Position numbers and translations under genes: made by a program
Part shown: positions 45,540 through 54,327 of the stretch, piece after piece
Layout: the number at the start of each line of letters is the position of its first letter
Numbering within the stretch: the stretch's first letter is position 1
The notes under the pieces: model-generated
What the model was told of the DNA's origin: nothing
Databases searched by the model: none
Seen by the model: the letters and a program-made list of their open reading frames with translations, nothing else
Origin: Clostridium algifaecis
GTDB taxonomy: Bacteria; Bacillota; Clostridia; Clostridiales; Clostridiaceae
Reading direction: 5' to 3'
DNA: 64,000 nucleotides
NCBI RefSeq assembly: GCF_017874415.1
Contig: NZ_JAGGLM010000006.1
Coordinates: 62,001 to 126,000, forward strand

Positions 45540-46697
45540 GTGGTTGAAGTAGATTGGAGCGGTAAGCATATGGAAATTGTAAATATAGATACAGGCGAAA
45601 TTACAAAGATTCATCTCTTTGTAGCCTGCCTACCATATAGTCAATACGCATATGTAGAACCTACTCTAGATGAAAAGCAAGACACCTGGCTTAGATGCCA
45701 TATCCATATGTATGAGTTTTTCTCAGGTGTTCCTGTAAAAACTGTATGTGACAATCTTAAGGTGGGAGTTGTAAAGCATCCGAAAGAAGGAGATATCATA
45801 CTTACAGATGCCTATGAAGCTCTGGGAAGCCATTACGTTACTGCTATAATGCCTACTGGAGTAAGAAAACCTAAACAAAAAAGCTCTGTAGAAGGTACCG
45901 TTGGTAAAGTAGCAACTGCTATCATTGCCAAATTACGTCAACATACTTTTTATTCAGTATATGAATTGAAAGAAGCTGTTTCAAAGGCTTTAAAAGCATT
46001 TAATAATGCACCATTTCAGAAGCGTCAGTACAGTAGAATTGAGGTCTTTGAGGAAGAAAGAAGCTACCTTAGAGAGCTTCCTAAAGTTCCTTATGAAGTA
46101 GCTGGATGGGAGTACAATCACAAAATATATCCTAATAGCCACGTATGTATCGAAAAGAATTATTATTCTGTGCCATTTGCTTTCGTTGGTCAATATGTGG
46201 ATGCAAAACTCACAGATAGTGTTGTAGAAATATATAATAATCATAAGCGTATTTCTACACATCCAAGATTTCCGCTTTATGTGAGCAACAAATATTCTAC
46301 CCATAAAGAAGATATGTCTGATGCCTTTAGTCAACCTGAAATGAATGATATCCGTTTGAAACAATGGGCAGCTAGTATAGGTGCTCACACAAGCGAAGTT
46401 ATTGAGCGTATATTTAAAAGTGTAACCATAAAAGAGCAAGGTTATAACTCTGCTCTATCAGTTTTAAAATTGAGTAAGAGTTATTCGGAGGAACGTCTTG
46501 AAGCTGCATGTGAAATAGCTTTGCCTATGACACGTGTACCTCGTTATAAACAACTTAAGTCAATTCTTGCTAGCAATCAAGATGTTATCTATCTTGAGAA
46601 GAAAAGTGCCCATCTTAAAACAGTAGAGTCAAATACTAATTCTCATGGCTATATAAGAGGCTCAGAATACTATGGAGGTGGCAGATATGATAAGTGA
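45540..46697 (+). pseudogene. IS21 IstA transposase, N-terminally truncated
   Basis: DDE transposase of IS21. The retained part begins YPLEYKPGQVVEVDWSG (first catalytic Asp), and continues through LTDAYEALGSHYV and the rve core with KQKSSVEGTVG, to the C-terminal end. About 130 N-terminal residues carrying the DNA-binding domain are absent (intact IstA proteins are about 500 residues). The frame is open a little upstream of GTG 45540 to the junction. It overlaps istB by 11 bases. Confidence 0.85.
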
Positions 46698-47436
46698 TGA
46701 AACCAAACGAAAGCTTAGAGAACTAAACCTCGATGAAATGGTTGATATATTAAAAATACAAGGTGACGATCAACCTCTCTATACAACCATGACGTTTGAT
46801 GAAAGAATAACTTTAGCTATAGATAGTCTATACCAGTGTAAAAATAACAAACGTTCAAATCGTTTAATGAAGCAAGCTCGATTTAGGTTTGCAGATGCGG
46901 ATGTAAACTCAATTTACTATGCAAATAGGGGGCTTGATAAAAATCAAATTATTGAACTTTCAACCTGCCAATACATGCGTAATAACTATAGTGTTGTGCT
47001 TAATGGTTTCACAGGTTCAGGTAAAACTTTTTTAGCTTGCGCATTAGGAAAAGCTGCCTGTAGACAGTTATATCGAGTACGTTACATAAGAGTACCAGAA
47101 CTTTTAGAGCTTCGTGCTGAAGCTGCTCTGCAAGGTAAAGGAATTAGCAAACTAGTAAGTAAATTTTCTAACTATCATCTCTTAATACTAGATGAATGGC
47201 TCCTACAAGAATTATCTGATGAAGATGTTAGATTCATTTTTGAACTTACAGAAAAACGATATGATTGCCATTCAACCATATTTTGCACCCAGTATAAAGT
47301 GTCAGATTGGCATACTCGATTAGGTGGCGGCACTGTAGCTGATGCTATTTTAGACCGTATCGTACACAAATCCATTCGTATTGATACAGGAAGTATGAAT
47401 ATGAGAGAACATTTTTCAGAAAAAACACTTTTATAA
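46687..47436 (+). CDS. IS21 IstB helper ATPase
   Basis: AAA+ ATPase that loads IstA onto target DNA, 249 residues from ATG 46687 (GGAGG upstream). It shows Walker A GFTGSGKTFLAC, Walker B LLILDEWLL and a C-terminal HSTIFCTQYKVSDWH block. The gene is intact although its partner istA is truncated, so the element can no longer move by itself. Confidence 0.92.
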   Translation: MISDETKRKLRELNLDEMVDILKIQGDDQPLYTTMTFDERITLAIDSLYQCKNNKRSNRLMKQARFRFADADVNSIYYANRGLDKNQIIELSTCQYMRNNYSVVLNGFTGSGKTFLACALGKAACRQLYRVRYIRVPELLELRAEAALQGKGISKLVSKFSNYHLLILDEWLLQELSDEDVRFIFELTEKRYDCHSTIFCTQYKVSDWHTRLGGGTVADAILDRIVHKSIRIDTGSMNMREHFSEKTLL

Positions 47437-47611
47437 TCAAATTTTTAAGGTGCCGCCATTAGGCGGTACCAACAAGTGAAACGATGGTTTTTTACTGTGA
47501 ATAGATAGTTTCAAAAATATGAAACTACGGTTCTAATGGAGCGTAATATTCACTAAGCATATAAATTTAGATTCGCACTTTAATATGCTCATTTTTATAA
47601 TAGTAATTAAA

Positions 47612-48352
47612 TTAGCTAAAAAATCTTTTTTCTATATCTTCTCTTCCCCTAATCATAAGATTACTATAGTTTAAAAAATCATACTTCTTCTTTTCAGTTT
47701 CTAAACTTTGAATTAGGCTTGCCCTTTTTTCCATAGTAGCACAACCTATAATCAAATTTTGAGTAATCTTCTTTTCACTAGCAAAATCAAATAATTTATT
47801 CAAATACAGTATAATATTATATTTGAAATTTTTAGGTCCAACTTTTATTTCATAAAATTCTGCATCTTTAGAATTATATCCTGCAATGTCAACTGTCTTT
47901 TTAGTACAATCAATATTGTGATAAATATCTTCATAAATAATTTCTGTTTTATCTATAATTACTTTACAACCACATTCCATAATACTATCTCTTTTGCAAT
48001 AAATTGGGGCATACTTTTCTTTCATAATTACTTCAAATAATTTACCTCTAAAATCATTTATCTCTTCATCATTTCTTGATTTATTGTATGTATCTGAAAT
48101 TTCTTCACAAAAGCTCTCTATATTTTCAATATCAAAAATTTCAGCATATTCCTGCGTTTTCTCTAGCCACTCTCTAAAGCAAGCTTCAAAATACTCTTTA
48201 CTTCTAAATTTTAATAAAAAGATACATAATATATCAAAAATTTCTTCGCTATTTATATATTTTGATATTCTTCGTGCTCTATTTTCTATCATTCTGGTAT
48301 ACTCATTATTTTTATCAAGAACTTGAAGTTCCACGTTACCAAGACAAGACAT
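47612..48352 (-). CDS. PD-(D/E)XK nuclease-like protein in a SecB-like chaperone operon
   Basis: A 246-residue protein of no recognised family. An N-terminal helical region (1-100) precedes a likely restriction-endonuclease fold: Glu107 in FRGKLFEVIM, Asp155 in TVDIAGY and Glu168/Lys170 in FYEIKVGPKN, a good E...D...ExK series. It is the third gene of a coupled operon, two bases after the SecB-like gene, with GGAGG upstream. Its location beside a type I restriction system favours an anti-phage nuclease or toxin. The fold is my inference from motif spacing. Confidence 0.65.
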   Translation of the reverse strand: MSCLGNVELQVLDKNNEYTRMIENRARRISKYINSEEIFDILCIFLLKFRSKEYFEACFREWLEKTQEYAEIFDIENIESFCEEISDTYNKSRNDEEINDFRGKLFEVIMKEKYAPIYCKRDSIMECGCKVIIDKTEIIYEDIYHNIDCTKKTVDIAGYNSKDAEFYEIKVGPKNFKYNIILYLNKLFDFASEKKITQNLIIGCATMEKRASLIQSLETEKKKYDFLNYSNLMIRGREDIEKRFFS

Positions 48353-48354
48353 TT

Positions 48355-48810
48355 CTATTCCTCCACATTCTTTCTTTCCTCGTTCATTATATCCATCATT
48401 TTATTAATATTTAGAGCTGGAAGAACAATTGGTGGAAGTCCCATTTTGAGCATAACATTGTTTATAGTTTCTCTTGCGTAAGCCCAAAGCATAGGTACGC
48501 TTTGTATTTTAAGATAAAATTTCATATTTTTTTCTTCAATTGGTCTTATAGCTTCACATAATCCTCTATAATTTACCTCTATATAAAAAAGCTCATTGTC
48601 CTTATTTTCAAATTGTACTTTTACTTTCAAATATGATATACCTCTAGTGCTAGATATTACTGTACTCTCATTTTTTAATTCTATATGTAATGGCAGTGGT
48701 GTATTTATTTTTTTACCAGTATCAATTTTCTCATTCAAATAACAATTGATGCCTATCATTTGAATATTTTTTAATTGTATATCATGATACAAAGTTCTAT
48801 CAAGTTTCAT
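48355..48810 (-). CDS. SecB-like chaperone
   Basis: A 151-residue protein with the SecB fold signature near the C-terminus: VPMLWAYARETINNVMLKMG followed by LPPIVLPALNINKM, comparable with LFPYAREVI...PPLxLxPVNF of SecB. Canonical SecB is largely absent from Firmicutes. SecB-like chaperones outside it belong mostly to toxin-antitoxin-chaperone (TAC) modules, including the phage-defence system CmdTAC. Here it overlaps the preceding gene by 4 bases (ATGA) and is followed 2 bases later by the nuclease-like gene. A dedicated chaperone for one of those partners is the natural inference. Confidence 0.75.
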   Translation of the reverse strand: MKLDRTLYHDIQLKNIQMIGINCYLNEKIDTGKKINTPLPLHIELKNESTVISSTRGISYLKVKVQFENKDNELFYIEVNYRGLCEAIRPIEEKNMKFYLKIQSVPMLWAYARETINNVMLKMGLPPIVLPALNINKMMDIMNEERKNVEE

Positions 48811-49511
48811 TGTAATGCCTCCCTAATATTATAAAAAGAAGCCTGCAAATCTGTAGGCTTCTCCAAATTATTAATAAAATTCAAACTTAAGCAATCCGTT
48901 TCCCATGGATTGTAATCACCTAATTCAATGTCATACAAAATTGAATTATCTTCATCTTTTACACTTTTCCTAGTATTATTTCTTATAACAAACTTATTAA
49001 CTTTAATAAAAGGATCTATTAAACCCTCTGTTAAAAAAGTTTGAATAGTTTCTGGATCATTATATACAGAATCTTCAATAAGGTAGTTATAATATTTTAA
49101 TACTTTAAAGATTTTATCACTTTCATAATTATCTGTATTTAAACTTTCTATAAAATTAATAATATTGTTTAGTCCTTCACCATCTTTAAAAAACCAATCA
49201 CAAAAAGCTTTAATATCTACATCTTGCTGATTGTCTATATATTCTTTTAAGTCATAGATGTTTTTTAAACTACTAAAACTAAAGTTCATATTCTTATTTT
49301 TAATATATTTTTGAAGGAAATAGAAATAATTATAAACATAATTATAACCTATAAGTTTATCAAAACTAATATCACTTGAATTATCAATATCATTAATATC
49401 TTTTTTTTCGAACAAAGTACTTTTTTCTTGAAATTCTACAGATGAAAAAGTATATGAATCTTTTAACCAATTATGAATATTCACGATATCCATATAATTT
49501 TTAATTATCAT
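48807..49511 (-). CDS. Unknown first protein of the SecB-like operon
   Basis: A 234-residue acidic, Asn/Asp/Tyr-rich protein starting MIIKNYMDIVNIHNWLKDSY. I recognise no family and see no signal peptide, membrane segment or zinc motif. ATG 49511 is chosen because GAGAGG is nine bases upstream; an ATG three codons earlier abuts that site. As the partner of a SecB-like chaperone it could be an antitoxin (whose folding would depend on the chaperone) or a phage sensor. That is inference. Confidence 0.6.
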   Translation of the reverse strand: MIIKNYMDIVNIHNWLKDSYTFSSVEFQEKSTLFEKKDINDIDNSSDISFDKLIGYNYVYNYFYFLQKYIKNKNMNFSFSSLKNIYDLKEYIDNQQDVDIKAFCDWFFKDGEGLNNIINFIESLNTDNYESDKIFKVLKYYNYLIEDSVYNDPETIQTFLTEGLIDPFIKVNKFVIRNNTRKSVKDEDNSILYDIELGDYNPWETDCLSLNFINNLEKPTDLQASFYNIREALQ

Positions 49512-49595
49512 ACACCCCATCCTCTCTTTCTATAAATAACTATACTTATATATATGCATATAAAAGCCTACATTTTCATGTTGTAATTAAATAAT

Positions 49596-49625
49596 AGCAT
49601 ATTAAAATTTTAATTTCAATGTCAA
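49596..49625 (-). promoter_or_regulatory. Promoter of the SecB-like operon
   Basis: On the minus strand TTGACA (49620-49625) and TATGCT (49596-49601) are 18 bases apart, about 85 bases before the first start codon. This makes the operon transcriptionally independent of hsdR. Confidence 0.6.
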
Positions 49626-49768
49626 TACTATTAATTATTTTGGACTAATTGCTTTAGTTTTATTCAAAATGGCATTATAATTCTTTCTTCCATCCTTTTA
49701 AGTATTCTAAGAAAGTACCTATATTTTGCTTTATTTCAAATTTTATATCTATAATAATTTGTTTTACT

Positions 49769-52700
49769 TTATTTTTCTGATTTTTCCATTATACATTTTT
49801 CAAAATCATCACAAAGTTTATCTACTAAATCATCCATTTCTTTAAAAAAATACTCTCCTACTTTTTTACGGTTAAGTGCTTTATATTTTCTATATATTTT
49901 CGCAAAGTCATCATAGATTTCTGATTCTGATACATGAGATTTCATTTTAACTATTAATCTTGTACCTTCATTAGCATTTTCTACATAATCAAAAAAATCT
50001 TTAATTTTAGATTCAAAATCATTAATAAGTAAAGCAGTTTTAGCCTCATGCTCATTACGTGCTTCAATGATTGCAAGAATATCGAACTGATAAGAGCCAT
50101 AGGATTCTTTTGCTTCTGCTACCTTAGTTGGTTTCTTTTTTTCTTCATTTGTTTCAGAAGTTTCTACTTCAATAATACCAATTTGATTATCAAAATAAAC
50201 CTCAATAGGATCTTTTATATCTTTACTTTTATGCATTGTGTTATAAAAAGTATTAAATTTACGCCAGAAAAATAGGAAACTTTCCTCATTGTACTTAGCA
50301 TCCAGGTCAATCACATATTCAATTCGGTTTAAAATAGTAAAATACTGTGCTTCCTTAGCCTTTACATCAGCAGTATGTTTGGGGTTTAAATCTATGTATT
50401 TTTTTAAACTATTTTCAAAATCTAAATAATTTTCCGGATTATCTTTTTTAGCTTTGTCATTATATATATCCATAAACATAGTAAAAAATTTATCAAATAC
50501 ATCTGATTTTTTCAAATGTAAAAAGAGTATATCTAAAACTCTCTTATCACCAAAGGGATCAAAATCACTTACCACCACATCAGAAAAATGTTCAAATGCA
50601 TCCTTGATATTCTGAACATTTACATTATTATAAGAAAAATCGACAATTTTGCAATCATTCTTATATTTAGTGGTTCGATTTACACGGGAAATAGTCTGAA
50701 TTGCACTAATACCCCTAATCTCTTTATCTAAAAATAGAGTATGGAGCTTTTTCTCATCAAAACCTGTTTGAAGCTTTGCTACCACAATTATCAAACCGTT
50801 TTTCTTTTGTGCAAAGTTATCCAATACATCTTTTTCACTTAAGTTATTATTAAGACTAGCAGCCTTTTGTTCATCCTGATTATCAGAATATACTATATAA
50901 ATAGGAGCTTCTTTATACTTTGAATATTTTGGTTCTGAAACTAGCTCATTAAAGTACTTGGTAATTGCCTGTTTATAAGCAATTGCAGATTTAATAGAAT
51001 GTACTGCCAGCATAGCTTTACCAGTTCCACGGATTTGGCGATATACATCTTTTACTAACAAATCTGCTACATATTTAGCAATTGCATCTATGCGTTCACG
51101 ATTTTCATAAATCTGTTTTTTCTGGGCATCTTTATATTCTTTTTCAGTAAAACCTTCTAGTTTGTTACTCGGTAAATCGAACAACATCTTAGTTGCTACA
51201 GGTACAATATTTTCAAGTGGGTTTAAAATATATCCATCATCAATTGCCTCTTTCATAGTATAAGAATCAAATGGTCTCCACAATTTTTCACTTTCCGCAT
51301 AACCACTAAATTCTCCAAATCTTGCTAGTGTGTGGTCATCTGGGGTTGCAGTAAAACCAATTATTAAATTTTTCTTTTTACGTATCTGTAAATATTTTTT
51401 ATTATTATCAAAGGGTTCTTGCAATTCATCAAATATACTAAGCATTTCTTCATGTTGTTCACCACTATTTGAACGATGAATCTCATCAATTAAAAATACA
51501 ATACGCATTTTAGCTAGTTTTTGTAAGACTTCATCATCTAGCATATCCTTTACCGAACCAAACTTTTGTAAGTTTACAATAACTATGCGCATATCAGAAG
51601 CAAGCGCTTCTTGAAAAGTTTTCTTGTTGCTAGCTTCAACATACATACGATTATCTATGTTCATATTAAGCATTTTTGAATCAATTTGTCCACGCAGCTG
51701 AAGTCTATCCACTACAATCATAATTTTATCATAAAAATACTCACCATTCCGACGTAAATCTTTTAGCTGCAAAGCAGACCATCCTATAATATTAGACTTT
51801 CCAAAACCAGCTGCATATTGCATAAGCAAAGAATAAACGTTTTTATTATTAGAATAGGCCCTTCGCTTTTCTAAAAGTTCTTTTTTCTTTGCTTCCGATA
51901 CACCTGCTAGCTGTTTTTCTAATAGTTTACCAAAATAATCATCCTCTTGTTCATGGGCTAAAAGCTCATCAATTTTAGCCATTATCTTATCAGTACCAAA
52001 CTTTTGCTTTGGTCGTGGTGAAATCAAATGCCCCTTTTCATCCTTTAATTCTTTACCATTTTTAGTGACACATACATCACGTTCTATAAAATTATAATAT
52101 AAAATCTCTTTTTCAATAAAGGTTTTTCCATATAATACCGTAAATAGCTCCTTAAGCTTGTCCTTCTTATCAGCATTTGGTTTTAATAGTGGGTAAGGCT
52201 TAAAAGAATCTTTAATTTCTTTTTCTATATCTTCATAGTCAAACTTACCCTGACGGCAATTAGCAAGTATCTCCTCAAAATAATCAGATATATTACGAAT
52301 AACATAAGTCTCACCAATATCCGTAGTGGTGATATGAATCGCTTTTTCAAAAATCTTCAAAAAATCTTTACGATAGAAATCTTTTTCTTTTTCACCTAAT
52401 ATATAACTGCTATCAAAATATTTATGGTATACTCTCACTGCCTCAAAATAATCTTTAATCACCTTGCCCCTACCATTTTTACTAGCACTTTGATTGGTAT
52501 AATTAGATTTTAATTCACTGTACCCTAAATAAATCCCGTTCACAAACAACGTAATATCTGGTCTGAAAGAGAATATTTGCTTACCCTCATAATCATACTT
52601 ATACGGCAATTCTTGCACTACTGAAAAAATATTTTCATCAAATAGGTCATTGTTATGAATCACACTATCACCTGTATAAAACAAATTAAGTTTGATATTC

Positions 52701-52993
52701 TGCAGAGTAACCGTCTTATTATTATTAATGAATAGTGCCATATTACGGTTACTTCCTATACGATCTTTTATCAACTCAATTAAATCCCTAAGCAGTTTAT
52801 TTTTATCTCCACTGTATCTTTTTAATAAAGCCTCATAGGGCTTTTTATTTAGCTCTGTTTCAGATATAAATTCCTGTAAGTCCTCTTCAATAATTAAGGA
52901 ATTAGTTATTGTATTAGCTTTTACCTCTCGATATCCAAGGCTCTCTCTAAAAAAAGGTAACAAGAATTTATCCTGTAGATTAAGCTCATTCAT
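49769..52993 (-). CDS. hsdR: Type I restriction enzyme R subunit
   Basis: Motor and nuclease subunit of a type I restriction-modification complex, 1074 residues. The N-terminal nuclease core is Asp146 (FRPDITLFVNG) with Glu160 and Lys162 (YSELKS). The superfamily 2 translocase follows, with Walker A-like AAGFGKSNIIG (about 394-404) and DEIH (503-506, FLIDEIHRS), then motif VI region ISAIQTISRVNRTTKYK. The C-terminal helical domain binds HsdM. It starts two bases after hsdS. All key residues are present, so the enzyme looks active. Confidence 0.96.
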   Translation of the reverse strand: MNELNLQDKFLLPFFRESLGYREVKANTITNSLIIEEDLQEFISETELNKKPYEALLKRYSGDKNKLLRDLIELIKDRIGSNRNMALFINNNKTVTLQNIKLNLFYTGDSVIHNNDLFDENIFSVVQELPYKYDYEGKQIFSFRPDITLFVNGIYLGYSELKSNYTNQSASKNGRGKVIKDYFEAVRVYHKYFDSSYILGEKEKDFYRKDFLKIFEKAIHITTTDIGETYVIRNISDYFEEILANCRQGKFDYEDIEKEIKDSFKPYPLLKPNADKKDKLKELFTVLYGKTFIEKEILYYNFIERDVCVTKNGKELKDEKGHLISPRPKQKFGTDKIMAKIDELLAHEQEDDYFGKLLEKQLAGVSEAKKKELLEKRRAYSNNKNVYSLLMQYAAGFGKSNIIGWSALQLKDLRRNGEYFYDKIMIVVDRLQLRGQIDSKMLNMNIDNRMYVEASNKKTFQEALASDMRIVIVNLQKFGSVKDMLDDEVLQKLAKMRIVFLIDEIHRSNSGEQHEEMLSIFDELQEPFDNNKKYLQIRKKKNLIIGFTATPDDHTLARFGEFSGYAESEKLWRPFDSYTMKEAIDDGYILNPLENIVPVATKMLFDLPSNKLEGFTEKEYKDAQKKQIYENRERIDAIAKYVADLLVKDVYRQIRGTGKAMLAVHSIKSAIAYKQAITKYFNELVSEPKYSKYKEAPIYIVYSDNQDEQKAASLNNNLSEKDVLDNFAQKKNGLIIVVAKLQTGFDEKKLHTLFLDKEIRGISAIQTISRVNRTTKYKNDCKIVDFSYNNVNVQNIKDAFEHFSDVVVSDFDPFGDKRVLDILFLHLKKSDVFDKFFTMFMDIYNDKAKKDNPENYLDFENSLKKYIDLNPKHTADVKAKEAQYFTILNRIEYVIDLDAKYNEESFLFFWRKFNTFYNTMHKSKDIKDPIEVYFDNQIGIIEVETSETNEEKKKPTKVAEAKESYGSYQFDILAIIEARNEHEAKTALLINDFESKIKDFFDYVENANEGTRLIVKMKSHVSESEIYDDFAKIYRKYKALNRKKVGEYFFKEMDDLVDKLCDDFEKCIMEKSEK

Positions 52994-52995
52994 AC

Positions 52996-54327
52996 TTATT
53001 CCCCTTCCGTAATCACTTTAATTTTTCCAGTAACAACATCATTAATAAGTGTTTTACGTAGTTCTTTCAGTTTTTCAATTTCAGTATTAATGGTTTCTAC
53101 AATACGATCAATTTGAGCGGTTTTAGTGTCTAAGTAGTTGGCGATGGCTTTTTGTTCTTTATATTCAGGTATAACAACATCAATAGAATAAAAGTTATCA
53201 CTATAGAGACGCAATCTTGATTCAATTATTCCTGTGGAATTTCGCTTAAATTCTACTATTGCCCTGTTAGACCGAAATAAGTAATGAAAGTATGCTGAGC
53301 ATATAGACTTATTAGGAGAATATACAGCATAAGATGGGCTAACAATTCCATCAAAAGATGAAACACCTAATCCCCTTTTCCAAGCAAGCATAATATTAAT
53401 AATCAGCTCACCTGCTTTACAAATCTTGTAACCAACGAGTGTGATAGCATTTGTCAACAATTCGTCATTACCAACATTATCTTTCTTTTGTGTTACTCCA
53501 CTATATTCAGAAACCGAAAGTAAAGTTTCTTGACCAGTTACGCTCTTTATTTTTGATTCCACAAACAAATCTTTAACTCGCTTTTTCTCCCAATGTTCTG
53601 GAATTTTCCCAATCCACTCAACACCACTATCTTTCATTGCCACAGTTTTATCTAAACCATGAGTGACCGTTTCATTAATAAGGGATTGTTTAAGCTCGCT
53701 ATATTGGTCAACCTTTTTAGTGAGTAGGTATATTTTTTTGTCAATTTGAGTAGTTTTAGTATCTAGGTAGTTAGTGATGGTTTTTTGTTCTGAAATTGGT
53801 GGTAAAGCTAAATAATGTGTAGTCATGTATTGACTACTTATTCTTTTCTGTCCAGCTGTTCCTTTCATAAATGGTTCAGCATTTTGTCGGAATAAATCAT
53901 TATGTAGAAAATAATGTAAATATTCTTCTGTCAACTTTCTAAAAGATCTAAAAACCATAAATTCAGTACTACCAAAACCTATATCATGTGACAAACCATT
54001 TACAATTACACAATTACCATTTTCCATGCAAGGTGTAATTTTCGCAAAAATAACATCTCGATTTTTAAATTTAGTATAGCCACTAGAAACTGCCTTCAGC
54101 GGTACAAAATTAAATTTTTCTATCCTTCCTATATTGTTATTCACATTTGTCATAGGAACAAATTCAACTAAATCATCATTAGTAAGATTTGTTGGTATTC
54201 TTGTACTAACATTTATATCCGCAAAGTCTTTAATCCTCCCACTTATCCAATTAAAAGGTACTTTTCCTATCCATTCAACACCACTATCCTTATACTTATC
54301 ATATTTCTTAAATTCATGCCTCATCAT
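52996..54327 (-). CDS. hsdS: Type I restriction enzyme specificity (S) subunit
   Basis: Recognises the split DNA target for both methylation and restriction. The 443 residues contain two target-recognition domains, each introduced by KDSGVEWIGKxPxxW (near residues 13 and 232) and each followed by a coiled-coil spacer (ITNYLDTKTTQIDKKI and IANYLDTKTAQIDRIV). The near repeat of both halves shows the usual internal duplication. Its start overlaps the hsdM stop. The target sequence cannot be read from the protein. Confidence 0.95.
   Translation of the reverse strand: MMRHEFKKYDKYKDSGVEWIGKVPFNWISGRIKDFADINVSTRIPTNLTNDDLVEFVPMTNVNNNIGRIEKFNFVPLKAVSSGYTKFKNRDVIFAKITPCMENGNCVIVNGLSHDIGFGSTEFMVFRSFRKLTEEYLHYFLHNDLFRQNAEPFMKGTAGQKRISSQYMTTHYLALPPISEQKTITNYLDTKTTQIDKKIYLLTKKVDQYSELKQSLINETVTHGLDKTVAMKDSGVEWIGKIPEHWEKKRVKDLFVESKIKSVTGQETLLSVSEYSGVTQKKDNVGNDELLTNAITLVGYKICKAGELIINIMLAWKRGLGVSSFDGIVSPSYAVYSPNKSICSAYFHYLFRSNRAIVEFKRNSTGIIESRLRLYSDNFYSIDVVIPEYKEQKAIANYLDTKTAQIDRIVETINTEIEKLKELRKTLINDVVTGKIKVITEGE

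Larger units (their letters stand above)
45510..47560 (+). mobile_element. Truncated IS21-family element
   Basis: It contains a 5'-truncated istA and an intact istB, followed by a GC-richer hairpin (GGTGCCGCC/GGCGGTACC, about 47451-47472) near the right end. The left end, including the istA helix-turn-helix region, is missing: the sequence passes directly from immA into codons about 130 of istA. The right boundary is approximate. Confidence 0.7.

Noticed and set aside
49675-49787. Minus-strand frame after hsdR reading KFEIKQNIGTFLEYLKGWKK and ending EL
   Set aside because: Protein-like, but there is no start codon and a stop immediately precedes it in frame. Possibly the tail of a lost gene; not enough to annotate.
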